Shown here in pieces: positions 1 through 5,467 of a stretch of DNA of 5,467 nucleotides (positions are counted from its first letter, which is position 1; each line of letters starts with the position of its first letter). Location: assembly GCA_913773715.1 (NCBI GenBank), contig CAJYHD010000239.1, forward strand, positions 1-5,467, in the 5' to 3' direction. This DNA comes from an uncultured Sphingobium sp. (GTDB taxonomy: Bacteria > Pseudomonadota > Alphaproteobacteria > Sphingomonadales > Sphingomonadaceae). Under the pieces are notes generated by a model. It saw nothing but the letters and a program-made list of their open reading frames with translations. It searched no databases and was not told the origin of the DNA. The position numbers were made by a program, and so were the translations under genes.

Positions 1-2
1 CC

Positions 3-794
3 CGCCGCTTCGGTGTGCGCGCCATGGTTCAGGTGTCGACCGATAAGGCGGTCAATCCCGTCGGCGTCATGGGCGCGACCAAGCGCCTTGGCGAACTTTA
101 CGCACAGGCACTCGATCTGGAGGGCGCGGACGATCCCGACGCCCCGCGCTTCATGACCGTGCGCTTCGGCAATGTGCTGGGGTCGAGCGGGTCGCTCATC
201 CCGCTCTTCCAGCGGCAACTCGAACGCCGCGCCCCGCTGACCGTCACCCACCCGGAAATCACCCGTTTCTTCATGACCGTTCACGAAGCTGTGCAGCTCA
301 TCCTGCACAGCACTGCGCGGGTCATGGAAAGCGGCTTGGAGCGGGGTCGCATCATCGTCCTCGACATGGGCGAGCCGGTGAAGATCATCGACATCGCACG
401 CCGTATGATCCGCCTCGCAGGCCTGATCCCAGACCGCGACGTGCCGATCAAGATCGTCGGTCTTCGCCCCGGCGAAAAGTTGTACGAAGAGTTGTTCGAC
501 GAGCGCGAGACGCAGCTGCCTTCCGAACTGCCCGGCGTGCTGGAGGCAGAACCGGTACCGGTGCCGCTCGCCCAGCTTCAGGCCGCCTTCGACCGACTCG
601 AACATGGGATCATGCGCCATGATGCCGAGGAGGTACGCGAACAGCTCTTCACCCTGCTGCATCAGGTGACGCGTCAGGATGAGCCTCGCGAATTGGTGGA
701 CGGTCTACCCTCGCCGAGCCTCAGCGTCGTCGGTCTCGCTAAGACCGCCTTCGCGACCGACGACGTCGTTCGTCAATCCCGCTTGGGAGCCTGA
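3..794 (+). CDS. Nucleotide-sugar 4,6-dehydratase, WbpM/PglF/CapD (FlaA1) family, C-terminal part
   Basis: The left edge truncates this gene. The frame is open from base 3 and gives 263 residues ending at TGA 792-794. It matches the C-terminal half of the membrane-anchored extended-SDR dehydratases that convert UDP-GlcNAc to UDP-4-keto-6-deoxy-GlcNAc at the cytoplasmic membrane. Visible signatures are STDKAVNP (visible residues 12-19, with the catalytic Thr-Asp-Lys), VMGATK (22-27), RFGNVLGSSGS (54-64), TRFFMT (87-92) and GLRPGEKLYEELF (153-165). The residue that is Tyr in ordinary SDRs is Met here. In this family that marks the WbpM/PglF class rather than the PseB class, which keeps Tyr. The N-terminal membrane helices and the NAD-binding glycine motif lie outside the window, so the long form cannot be proven. 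The last ~90 residues are a less conserved tail. The stop is 2 bases before the aminotransferase gene, as expected for consecutive pathway steps. The family is clear; the exact substrate is inferred. Confidence 0.93.
   Translation, partial: RRFGVRAMVQVSTDKAVNPVGVMGATKRLGELYAQALDLEGADDPDAPRFMTVRFGNVLGSSGSLIPLFQRQLERRAPLTVTHPEITRFFMTVHEAVQLILHSTARVMESGLERGRIIVLDMGEPVKIIDIARRMIRLAGLIPDRDVPIKIVGLRPGEKLYEELFDERETQLPSELPGVLEAEPVPVPLAQLQAAFDRLEHGIMRHDAEEVREQLFTLLHQVTRQDEPRELVDGLPSPSLSVVGLAKTAFATDDVVRQSRLGA
785..789 (+). promoter_or_regulatory. Ribosome binding site of the aminotransferase gene
   Basis: GGGAG lies 7 bases upstream of ATG 797 and inside the last codons of the dehydratase gene. It supports the ATG at 797 as the start and means the two genes are translated in close succession. 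Confidence 0.6.
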
Positions 795-796
795 TC

Positions 797-2011
797 ATGC
801 TCACATCCGTTCAGAGCAGCGAGTTTCGGCAGGATCAGCCGATCGTCTCGCAATGGCCGACCTACAGCGCCGACGAGATCACGGCAGTCGCCCGCATATT
901 GGAAACGGGCCGGGTCAATGCGCTCCATCACGGCGAACATTGCGCGGCGCTGGAGGACGGGTTTGCTACGCTCTGCGGCATGCCCTACGCCATTGCCATC
1001 GCCAATGGCACGCTGGCGCTGGAGGTCGCGCTCAAGGCGCTCGGCATAGGGCCGGGCGACGAAGTGATCGTCCCCGCCCGCAGCTTCATGGCGAGCGCCA
1101 GCTGCGTCGTCGCCTGCGGCGCCCGCCCGGTCTTCGCCGACATCGATCCTGTCTCGCAAGCGATCACTTGCGACACGATCGAAGCGGTACTGACGCCGCA
1201 TACCAAAGCGATCATCGCCGTCCATCTGGCGGGCTACCCCGCCCCGGTTGATGAGATCGCCGCCTTTGCTTCGGTGCGTGGCATCCGCCTGATCGAAGAT
1301 TGCGCGCAAGCCCATGGCGCGACGCTGCATGGCCGTCCGGTCGGCGGCTTCGGCGATGCGGCTGCCTTCTCCTTCTGCACCGACAAGATCATTTCCACTG
1401 GTGGCGAAGGCGGCATGCTGCTGCTGCGCGACGCATCCGTGTGGAAGACTGCCTGGTCGCTCAAGGATCATGGCAAGGACCCGGAAATCACCGCGCAGCC
1501 GGGCGACGGCGTCACCTTCCGCTGGCTGCATACCGATTTCGGCAGCAATTATCGCATGACCGAAATGCAGGCCGCGATCGGCGTCATCCAGCTTTCCCGC
1601 CTGCCCGCCACGATCGAGCGGCGGCGCACAAACGCCGCGATCCTGCTGGAGATGCTGCGTGACCTGCCCGGCTTGCGGCTCGTGGAGCCAGAAGACCATA
1701 TCGGCCACGCTTATTATAAATTCTACGCCTTCATTCGGCCCGACCATCTGCGCGGCACATGGACCCGTGACATGATCATTCGCGAGGCGCGGCAACAGGG
1801 CATCCCCTGTCAGGCTGGCAGTTGCCCCGAAATCTATCTCGAACAGGCCTTCACGCGCTCAGACGGAGAGCCGCCCCGAAGGTTGCCCGTCGCGCGGCAA
1901 CTTGGCGAAACCAGCCTGCTCCTTCCCGTCGATCCGACGCTCGATGCCGCCGCCTGCGTCCGCATGGGCCTGACGCTGCGCGCGATCGTCAGCCAAGCCT
2001 GTGGAGCCTGA
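797..2011 (+). CDS. DegT/DnrJ/EryC1/StrS family PLP-dependent sugar aminotransferase
   Basis: This is a complete 404-residue protein, a normal length for nucleotide-sugar aminotransferases (about 370-410). The family uses pyridoxal phosphate and usually glutamate to aminate a keto sugar nucleotide in the cytoplasm. The fold type I landmarks appear in order: ANGTLAL (residues 69-75, phosphate-binding region), GDEVIVPARSF (87-97), IEDCAQAHGA (166-175, with Asp168 as the likely partner of the pyridine nitrogen) and FSFCTDKIISTGGEGGM (191-207), where Lys197 is the expected Schiff-base lysine. A conserved segment follows: FRWLHTDFGSNYRMTEMQAAIG. All key residues seem intact. The gene begins 2 bases after a WbpM/PglF-type dehydratase, whose 4-keto-6-deoxy product is a classic substrate. 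A 4-amino-4,6-dideoxyhexose product, as made by PglE, is therefore the best inference. Amination at C-3 or use of a different sugar nucleotide cannot be excluded. The stop is 1 base before the sulfotransferase ATG. Confidence 0.95.
   Translation: MLTSVQSSEFRQDQPIVSQWPTYSADEITAVARILETGRVNALHHGEHCAALEDGFATLCGMPYAIAIANGTLALEVALKALGIGPGDEVIVPARSFMASASCVVACGARPVFADIDPVSQAITCDTIEAVLTPHTKAIIAVHLAGYPAPVDEIAAFASVRGIRLIEDCAQAHGATLHGRPVGGFGDAAAFSFCTDKIISTGGEGGMLLLRDASVWKTAWSLKDHGKDPEITAQPGDGVTFRWLHTDFGSNYRMTEMQAAIGVIQLSRLPATIERRRTNAAILLEMLRDLPGLRLVEPEDHIGHAYYKFYAFIRPDHLRGTWTRDMIIREARQQGIPCQAGSCPEIYLEQAFTRSDGEPPRRLPVARQLGETSLLLPVDPTLDAAACVRMGLTLRAIVSQACGA
2003..2006 (+). promoter_or_regulatory. Ribosome binding site deciding the sulfotransferase start
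   Basis: GGAG ends 6 bases before ATG 2013 and lies within the last codons of the aminotransferase gene. It overlaps the alternative in-frame GTG at 2001, so it favours the ATG at 2013 over that GTG. Confidence 0.6.
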
Positions 2012-2012
2012 C

Positions 2013-2873
2013 ATGACCGACCGCCTGCCTGCCTTCGTCGTGATCGGCGCCGTCAAGGGCGCGACCACCTGGATCGCGCACCAGTTGCGCAATCATCCCG
2101 ACCTCTGGCTTCCCGATGCGGAGCCGCATTATTTCAGCTCGGAATATGAGCGCGGTCCGCAATGGTATGCGTCACTCTTCGATCCCGCCCCAGCCGGACG
2201 CATCGTAGGCGAAAAATCAGCCGATTATCTGGCTCATCCTATGGCAGCGGCGCGGATGGCGAGCATGTTGCCCGACGCGCGCCTGATCGTCCAGCTGCGC
2301 GATCCGGTGCAGCGCGCCTATTCGGATTATTGCATGCTGTTCCGACGCGGTACCGTCGGCAACGATCCCCGCAAATATCTGGAGGGTGAGAACGCGGCCC
2401 AGTCCCGGTTCCTGACAGGCGGCCTCTATGGCGCGCATCTGGCGCGATTCCTCCTCCACTATCCGCGCAACCAGCTACAGGTCATCCTCTACGAAAGCCT
2501 GCGCCACTACTCGGAGCAAGTGATCGCCGACACCTGCCGCCATATCGGCGTAACTGTGCACATCGCGCCCGATCAACTCGGCGGACGCAAGAACGACAGC
2601 ACCGCGCCGATGCTGCCGCTTGCCTTGCGGCGTGTTCTGAAGCCGATGCGGCCCTTGCTCGATCCGCTGCGCAGCAATCCCTGGCTTTCGCGCGTGCGCG
2701 CCACCATGGCGGCTCCCGTCCGCTATCCGCCGCTCACCGAAGAGCTGAAGCAGATGCTGCGCCGATATTATCGCGAAGACACGCTGATGTTGCAGGACAT
2801 GCTCCAGCAGGATCTAGGCCATTGGCTGGGACAGGAGGCGTCTGCGCCCCGCCCGCTCGCGGCGACGCGCTGA
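2013..2873 (+). CDS. PAPS-dependent carbohydrate sulfotransferase (Sulfotransfer/NDST-like domain)
   Basis: The 286-residue protein would transfer sulfate from 3'-phosphoadenylyl sulfate (PAPS) to a hydroxyl or amine, presumably on the polysaccharide or its lipid-linked precursor. Residues 9-20 (VVIGAVKGATTW) form the 5'-phosphosulfate-binding loop, with Lys15 as the key basic residue and Thr18/Thr19 after it. GEKSADYL (66-73) matches the conserved motif that usually supplies the catalytic acid; Glu67 is the candidate. LIVQLRDPVQRAYSDY (91-106) is the 3'-phosphate-binding segment, with Arg96 and Ser104 as expected ligands. A GGLYGAHLARFL helix (136-147) and a YES motif (160-162) follow, as in the heparan-sulfate-type family. 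No signal peptide or membrane helix is evident, so it should act in the cytoplasm. The ATG at 2013 was chosen over an in-frame GTG at 2001 because of the GGAG before it. The gene starts 1 base after the aminotransferase stop. Family membership is strong; the acceptor is unknown. Confidence 0.9.
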   Translation: MTDRLPAFVVIGAVKGATTWIAHQLRNHPDLWLPDAEPHYFSSEYERGPQWYASLFDPAPAGRIVGEKSADYLAHPMAAARMASMLPDARLIVQLRDPVQRAYSDYCMLFRRGTVGNDPRKYLEGENAAQSRFLTGGLYGAHLARFLLHYPRNQLQVILYESLRHYSEQVIADTCRHIGVTVHIAPDQLGGRKNDSTAPMLPLALRRVLKPMRPLLDPLRSNPWLSRVRATMAAPVRYPPLTEELKQMLRRYYREDTLMLQDMLQQDLGHWLGQEASAPRPLAATR

Positions 2874-2897
2874 CCCACAAACAGAATGAAGACGACA

Positions 2898-2904
2898 AAG
2901 GAGG
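2898..2904 (+). promoter_or_regulatory. Strong Shine-Dalgarno of the polysaccharide export gene
   Basis: AAGGAGG, a near-perfect Shine-Dalgarno sequence, ends 5 bases before ATG 2910. It fixes the start there rather than at ATG 2886, which would place this site inside the coding region. It is the strongest ribosome binding site in the window. Confidence 0.85.
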
Positions 2905-2909
2905 GAAAG

Positions 2910-3461
2910 ATGGTCATCCGCATTGTGGCTTTTGCAACGGCGTCGGCCCTGATGATGACCGGTTGCGCGAGCCCCGGGAGCGACTCGCCACGGCTCGCGG
3001 CCAGCGCGCCCATGCCCTATCAACTCGGACCCGGCGATCAGGTGCGCATCAACGTCTATGGCATGGACGCGATGAACGAGACATACCTCGTGTCAGACAC
3101 CGGCACGATCTCGCTGCCGATGATCGGCTCGATCCCGGTAGCGGGCAAATCGGTGGACGCTGCGCAGAATGACATCGCCGAAGCGCTGAAGGCTCGGCAG
3201 CTTCTCGTAGAACCACGTGTCAGCGCGCAAGTGATTGCCTATCGCCCGGTCTATGTGGGCGGTCAAGTTCAGCGGCCCGGTCAATATCCCTACGTCCCCG
3301 GCATGTCGGTGATGACGGCGGTGACGATCGCTGGCGGATACACCTTCCGCGCCAAGAAGAAGGACATCCTCATCACGCGCAACAAGGTCATGGGACGTGC
3401 CGCGCCCAACAGCGACGTACAGGCGGGCGACGTCATCGACGTCCAGGAAAGCTGGTTCTGA
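2910..3461 (+). CDS. Short outer-membrane polysaccharide export lipoprotein (OPX, Wza/GumB type)
   Basis: The 183-residue lipoprotein carries polysaccharide across the periplasm and outer membrane. Translation from ATG 2910 gives a textbook lipoprotein signal: Arg4, a hydrophobic stretch at 5-16, then a lipobox ending MTGC with Cys19 as the lipidated residue. Position +2 is Ala, which does not signal inner-membrane retention. A Pro/Ser/Ala linker leads to the Poly_export domain (about 36-110, starting YQLGPGDQVRINVYG). One SLBB-type domain follows (about 112-160, with VGGQVQRPGQYPY and AGGYTFRAKKKDI). Wza is about 380 residues and has several periplasmic domains plus a C-terminal helix that spans the outer membrane. 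This protein ends soon after the SLBB domain and is close in size to GumB, so it probably cannot form the outer-membrane pore alone. It lies 36 bases after the sulfotransferase gene and 3 bases before a beta-barrel gene, a plausible partner. An in-frame ATG at 2886 is rejected because it would bury the signal peptide and the Shine-Dalgarno. Confidence 0.94.
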   Translation: MVIRIVAFATASALMMTGCASPGSDSPRLAASAPMPYQLGPGDQVRINVYGMDAMNETYLVSDTGTISLPMIGSIPVAGKSVDAAQNDIAEALKARQLLVEPRVSAQVIAYRPVYVGGQVQRPGQYPYVPGMSVMTAVTIAGGYTFRAKKKDILITRNKVMGRAAPNSDVQAGDVIDVQESWF

Positions 3462-3464
3462 TCC

Positions 3465-4715
3465 ATGCACGCGACAAAAGGGCCATCGCGTCTGCGATTG
3501 GCGGGGGGTGTGGCGGTCCTTGCTGTGGGATGGCTCAGCAACCCTGCGCTGCCGCAAGAGATAACCCGCAACACCGCGATAGAGGATTTGCCGCGACCGG
3601 GCTATGAATCCCGCACGATCCAGGCAGGCAGCTTCGTCATAGAGCCGATGATCGAAGGCACGGCCCGCTACGACACGAACGTCTTCGCTTCACCGTCGAA
3701 TGAGCGGGACGACTTCTTCTTCGTCATTTCGCCGAGCGTCATTGCCCGCCGAAACAGCGGATCGTCCAACCTCTATACCCGCGCCTACGTCAACGCCTAC
3801 CGCTATGCGCAATATCAGAGCGAGAATGTGACGACCTTTGGCGGCATCATCGACTACAAGAAGAAATTCTCCGATCGCCAGTCGATCACCGGCAAGCTCT
3901 TCTTCGACCGCACGTTCGAGCGGCGCAGCGATCCCGAAGCCTTCATCGCCCAGTTCCGCCGCCCCGCGCAGATCAACTCCGCCGGGGGAGAACTCGAATT
4001 TGAGCATCAAGGAGGACGTTTCGGTATCGTAACGGCTTTTGGCGCGACGAAGCTCGACTATCTGTCGGTCGACGATGCCGACCGCGACATGGTGACCTAC
4101 ACCGCTCGCGTAAAAGGCAGCGTCAGTCTCTCCGAACGCATTGCCCTCTTCGTCGAGCCTTTCGCCAACCGCCGCGATCCCCGGCTTCGCTTCGACCGCT
4201 TCGGCGTCGATCGTCGGGCAACCACCTATGGCGCGACCGGCGGCGTAGCCGTCCAGATCGCGGATCGCCTGACGGGACAGCTGGGCCTCGGCCTGTTCCG
4301 CACGAAACCCGGCGACCTTGGCCTCCCGCCTTATACGGGCCTTGCCGCCAATGGTCAGATGACATGGCGGCCTCGGACCCGCACGGCGATCAACTTCGAC
4401 ATGTTTCGCGGCGACGTCGCGACGGTGCGCAGCGGCGCGCTTGGCCGCGTGGATACGATCTTCAACCTCGGCATCGATCAGGAGGTGCGGCACAACCTTC
4501 TGCTGTTCGGCTCGGTCGGCTATCGCAAGATCAAATATCGCGGCGATTTCGACGTCAACCAGCGCTATCTGACGGCACATGCCAGCGCGCGTTATCTGCT
4601 CAATAGGCATGTCTGGACGGAAGTAGGCGCGCAATGGATGGATCGCGCATCGAAAAGCCAGTTCGATGAATTCAAGAAATGGCAGATATTTCTGAAACTT
4701 GGCTTCAAATATTGA
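3465..4715 (+). CDS. Outer-membrane beta-barrel protein, BBP2-like (putative beta-barrel porin 2) family
   Basis: The 416-residue exported protein begins with a signal peptide: Lys5, Arg9 and Arg11, a hydrophobic core at about 12-24, and a cleavage region near 28-31 whose exact site is unclear. After a short periplasmic stretch comes GSFVIEPMIEGTARYDTNVF (55-74). This resembles the typical start of BBP2-type barrels found in exopolysaccharide loci, where a 'YDDN' motif follows the first strand. The rest is a series of alternating polar and hydrophobic strands joined by charged loops, and the chain ends in WQIFLKLGFKY. The terminal aromatic residue and alternating pattern fit a C-terminal beta-signal for insertion by the BAM machinery. 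No good Shine-Dalgarno lies at the right distance, since AGGAA at 3445-3449 is 15 bases away. With a gap of only 3 bases, translation is probably coupled to the OPX gene. A role in polysaccharide passage through the outer membrane is inferred from position; strand number and pore function cannot be read from sequence. Confidence 0.82.
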   Translation: MHATKGPSRLRLAGGVAVLAVGWLSNPALPQEITRNTAIEDLPRPGYESRTIQAGSFVIEPMIEGTARYDTNVFASPSNERDDFFFVISPSVIARRNSGSSNLYTRAYVNAYRYAQYQSENVTTFGGIIDYKKKFSDRQSITGKLFFDRTFERRSDPEAFIAQFRRPAQINSAGGELEFEHQGGRFGIVTAFGATKLDYLSVDDADRDMVTYTARVKGSVSLSERIALFVEPFANRRDPRLRFDRFGVDRRATTYGATGGVAVQIADRLTGQLGLGLFRTKPGDLGLPPYTGLAANGQMTWRPRTRTAINFDMFRGDVATVRSGALGRVDTIFNLGIDQEVRHNLLLFGSVGYRKIKYRGDFDVNQRYLTAHASARYLLNRHVWTEVGAQWMDRASKSQFDEFKKWQIFLKLGFKY

Positions 4716-4718
4716 CAG

Positions 4719-4760
4719 GACACTCACATCACATTTGTGATTTCTGTCTATTTTAGTGTC
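4719..4760. terminator. Nested inverted repeats between convergent genes, candidate terminator
   Basis: The AT-rich gap between the two convergent genes has a perfect inner repeat, ATCACA (4728-4733) and TGTGAT (4736-4741), around a 2-base centre. An outer repeat, GACACT (4719-4724) and AGTGTC (4755-4760), encloses it. On the + strand the inner stem is followed by a T-rich stretch (TTCTGTCTATTTT, 4742-4754). The position suits a terminator. However, the inner stem is short and AT-rich with a tight loop, and the T-run is interrupted, so efficient intrinsic termination is uncertain. The - strand version lacks a T-tract after the inner stem. Confidence 0.35.
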
Positions 4761-5467
4761 TCACTTACCGACCAGTTCTTCGGCCAGTCTTTCCCATTGC
4801 CCGATGATCGCTTCCGGCGAAAAACGGGCCGCCGAAAGCCGCGCCGCTCTGCCGAGCCGCGCCGCCAATGCCGGATCATCCATCACATGTGCCATCGCAG
4901 CAGCGAGTGCCTCGACGTCGTTCGACGGCACCAACAATCCATCCGAGCCATGCGTTATCATCTCACCGGGGCCGAAGGCGCAATCAAAAGCGATGACCGG
5001 CATCCCCGCTGCCATCGCTTCGCCCAGAACATTGGGAAACCCTTCATAGCGTGAGGACAGGATCATGATCCCGCCGTCCCTCACCCATTCGCCCGGCCTG
5101 CTTGTCCCCGGCAGCGACACGCGCCGCTCAAGCCCCAGCCGCGACACCTGTGCCTCCAGCGCAGCGCGCCTCTCGCCCTCACCCCGGATATTGAGCGACC
5201 ACGCGGGATAGCGGCTTGCGACCTGAGCGAAGGCGTCGATCAGCATATCGAACCCCTTCTGATGCGTCAGCCTGCCGACAGCGGTCAGGACCTGCGCCGA
5301 ACCTGCATCCACAACCTCCGGCGCACTGATCGGATTGGGGATGACCCTTACCATCGAACCTGAAATGGTCGGCAGGCAGACCATGCTCGCACGCGTTTGC
5401 ATCACGATTCCTGCCGCGCGGGGATAGAGCCGCATCAGCGCTGCATTCCAGGCCGCGTTCGCCTGCT
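4761..5467 (-). CDS. Glycosyltransferase family 4 (GT-B fold), C-terminal part
   Basis: The right edge truncates this gene. The frame reads from the edge to the stop at 4763-4761 and gives 234 visible residues. An ATG at 5435 is internal: the frame stays open upstream of it and continues in protein-like sequence (ANAAWNAAL). The visible part is the donor-binding C-terminal domain of a retaining GT4 enzyme. It contains RVIPNPI (visible residues 40-46), GRLTHQKGFDMLIDAF (64-79), IRGEGERR (93-100), SRYEGFPNVLGEAMAAG (128-144) and FGPGEMITHGSDGLLVP (154-170). Glu131 and Glu139 form the EX7E motif that contacts the donor sugar nucleotide. The EGFPNVLGEA and FGPGEMI blocks resemble those of PglA/PglH/AmsD-like enzymes, which add hexoses or N-acetylhexosamines to lipid-linked sugars. 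That is weak evidence for substrate. The N-terminal acceptor domain is outside the window. The gene converges on the + strand genes, so it belongs to a separate transcript, possibly of the same glycan locus. Confidence 0.93.
   Translation of the reverse strand, partial: QANAAWNAALMRLYPRAAGIVMQTRASMVCLPTISGSMVRVIPNPISAPEVVDAGSAQVLTAVGRLTHQKGFDMLIDAFAQVASRYPAWSLNIRGEGERRAALEAQVSRLGLERRVSLPGTSRPGEWVRDGGIMILSSRYEGFPNVLGEAMAAGMPVIAFDCAFGPGEMITHGSDGLLVPSNDVEALAAAMAHVMDDPALAARLGRAARLSAARFSPEAIIGQWERLAEELVGK

Noticed and set aside
773..1795. Long open frame of 340 codons on the - strand opposite the aminotransferase gene
   Set aside because: It lies opposite a gene with intact family motifs throughout. 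Its translation is rich in Arg, Ala, Gly and Asp with no recognisable domain, typical of antisense frames in GC-rich coding DNA.
2001..2012. GTG at 2001 as start of the sulfotransferase
   Set aside because: It would overlap the aminotransferase end and sit on the GGAG that serves ATG 2013. The ATG product also begins close to the first family strand, as expected.
2886..2909. ATG 2886 as start of the OPX gene
   Set aside because: It would add MKTTKEGK before the lipoprotein signal peptide and place the near-perfect Shine-Dalgarno inside the coding sequence.
3..4715. Assignment of the locus to a known sphingan (gellan/welan-type) cluster
   Set aside because: A sulfotransferase and a WbpM-type dehydratase with an aminotransferase do not fit the neutral and uronic sugar chemistry of those polymers. 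The families alone do not justify specific gene names.
3690..4727. Long open frame of 345 codons on the - strand opposite the beta-barrel gene
   Set aside because: The + strand frame has a signal peptide, BBP2-like start motif, barrel-like strands and an aromatic C-terminus. The - strand translation has no recognisable motif and would run through the candidate terminator region.
4729..4740. Possible CRP/FNR-type operator (TCACA and TGTGA half-sites)
   Set aside because: The half-sites are in the reverse order to the CRP consensus (TGTGA-N6-TCACA), are separated by only 2 bases, and lie between two gene ends where no promoter is expected.

Overview
This window is a slice of an exopolysaccharide or capsule biosynthesis and export locus. 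It most likely comes from a GC-rich alphaproteobacterium, probably of the Sphingomonadaceae type. That assignment is inferred from the high GC, the GC-rich third codon positions and the combination of protein families; no marker gene in the window fixes the taxon.

Layout: five genes run on the + strand with almost no space between them. They are (1) the C-terminal part of a WbpM/PglF/CapD-type nucleotide-sugar 4,6-dehydratase, cut by the left edge (3-794); (2) a DegT/DnrJ/EryC1/StrS PLP-dependent sugar aminotransferase (797-2011); (3) a PAPS-dependent sulfotransferase (2013-2873); (4) a short lipoprotein polysaccharide exporter of the OPX/Wza/GumB type (2910-3461); and (5) an outer-membrane beta-barrel protein of the BBP2 type (3465-4715). 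The gaps are 2, 1, 36 and 3 bases, so the five look like one transcription unit. A sixth gene, a GT4-type glycosyltransferase, lies convergently on the - strand (4761 to beyond the right edge). The 45-base AT-rich gap between the convergent genes holds nested inverted repeats that may be a terminator.

How the genes may work together (inference): the dehydratase and aminotransferase would convert a UDP-N-acetylhexosamine into a 4-amino-4,6-dideoxy sugar nucleotide. The glycosyltransferase would assemble a lipid-linked repeat. The sulfotransferase would add sulfate to the glycan or its precursor. The short OPX lipoprotein and the beta-barrel protein next to it would form the exit route across the outer membrane. 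No flippase, polymerase, Wzc-type co-polymerase or initiating transferase is present here; if the system is complete they lie outside the window. No RNA genes, mobile elements, CRISPR arrays or gene-free stretches over 300 bases were seen. The most notable points are a sulfotransferase embedded in an export operon and the tight OPX/beta-barrel pairing.
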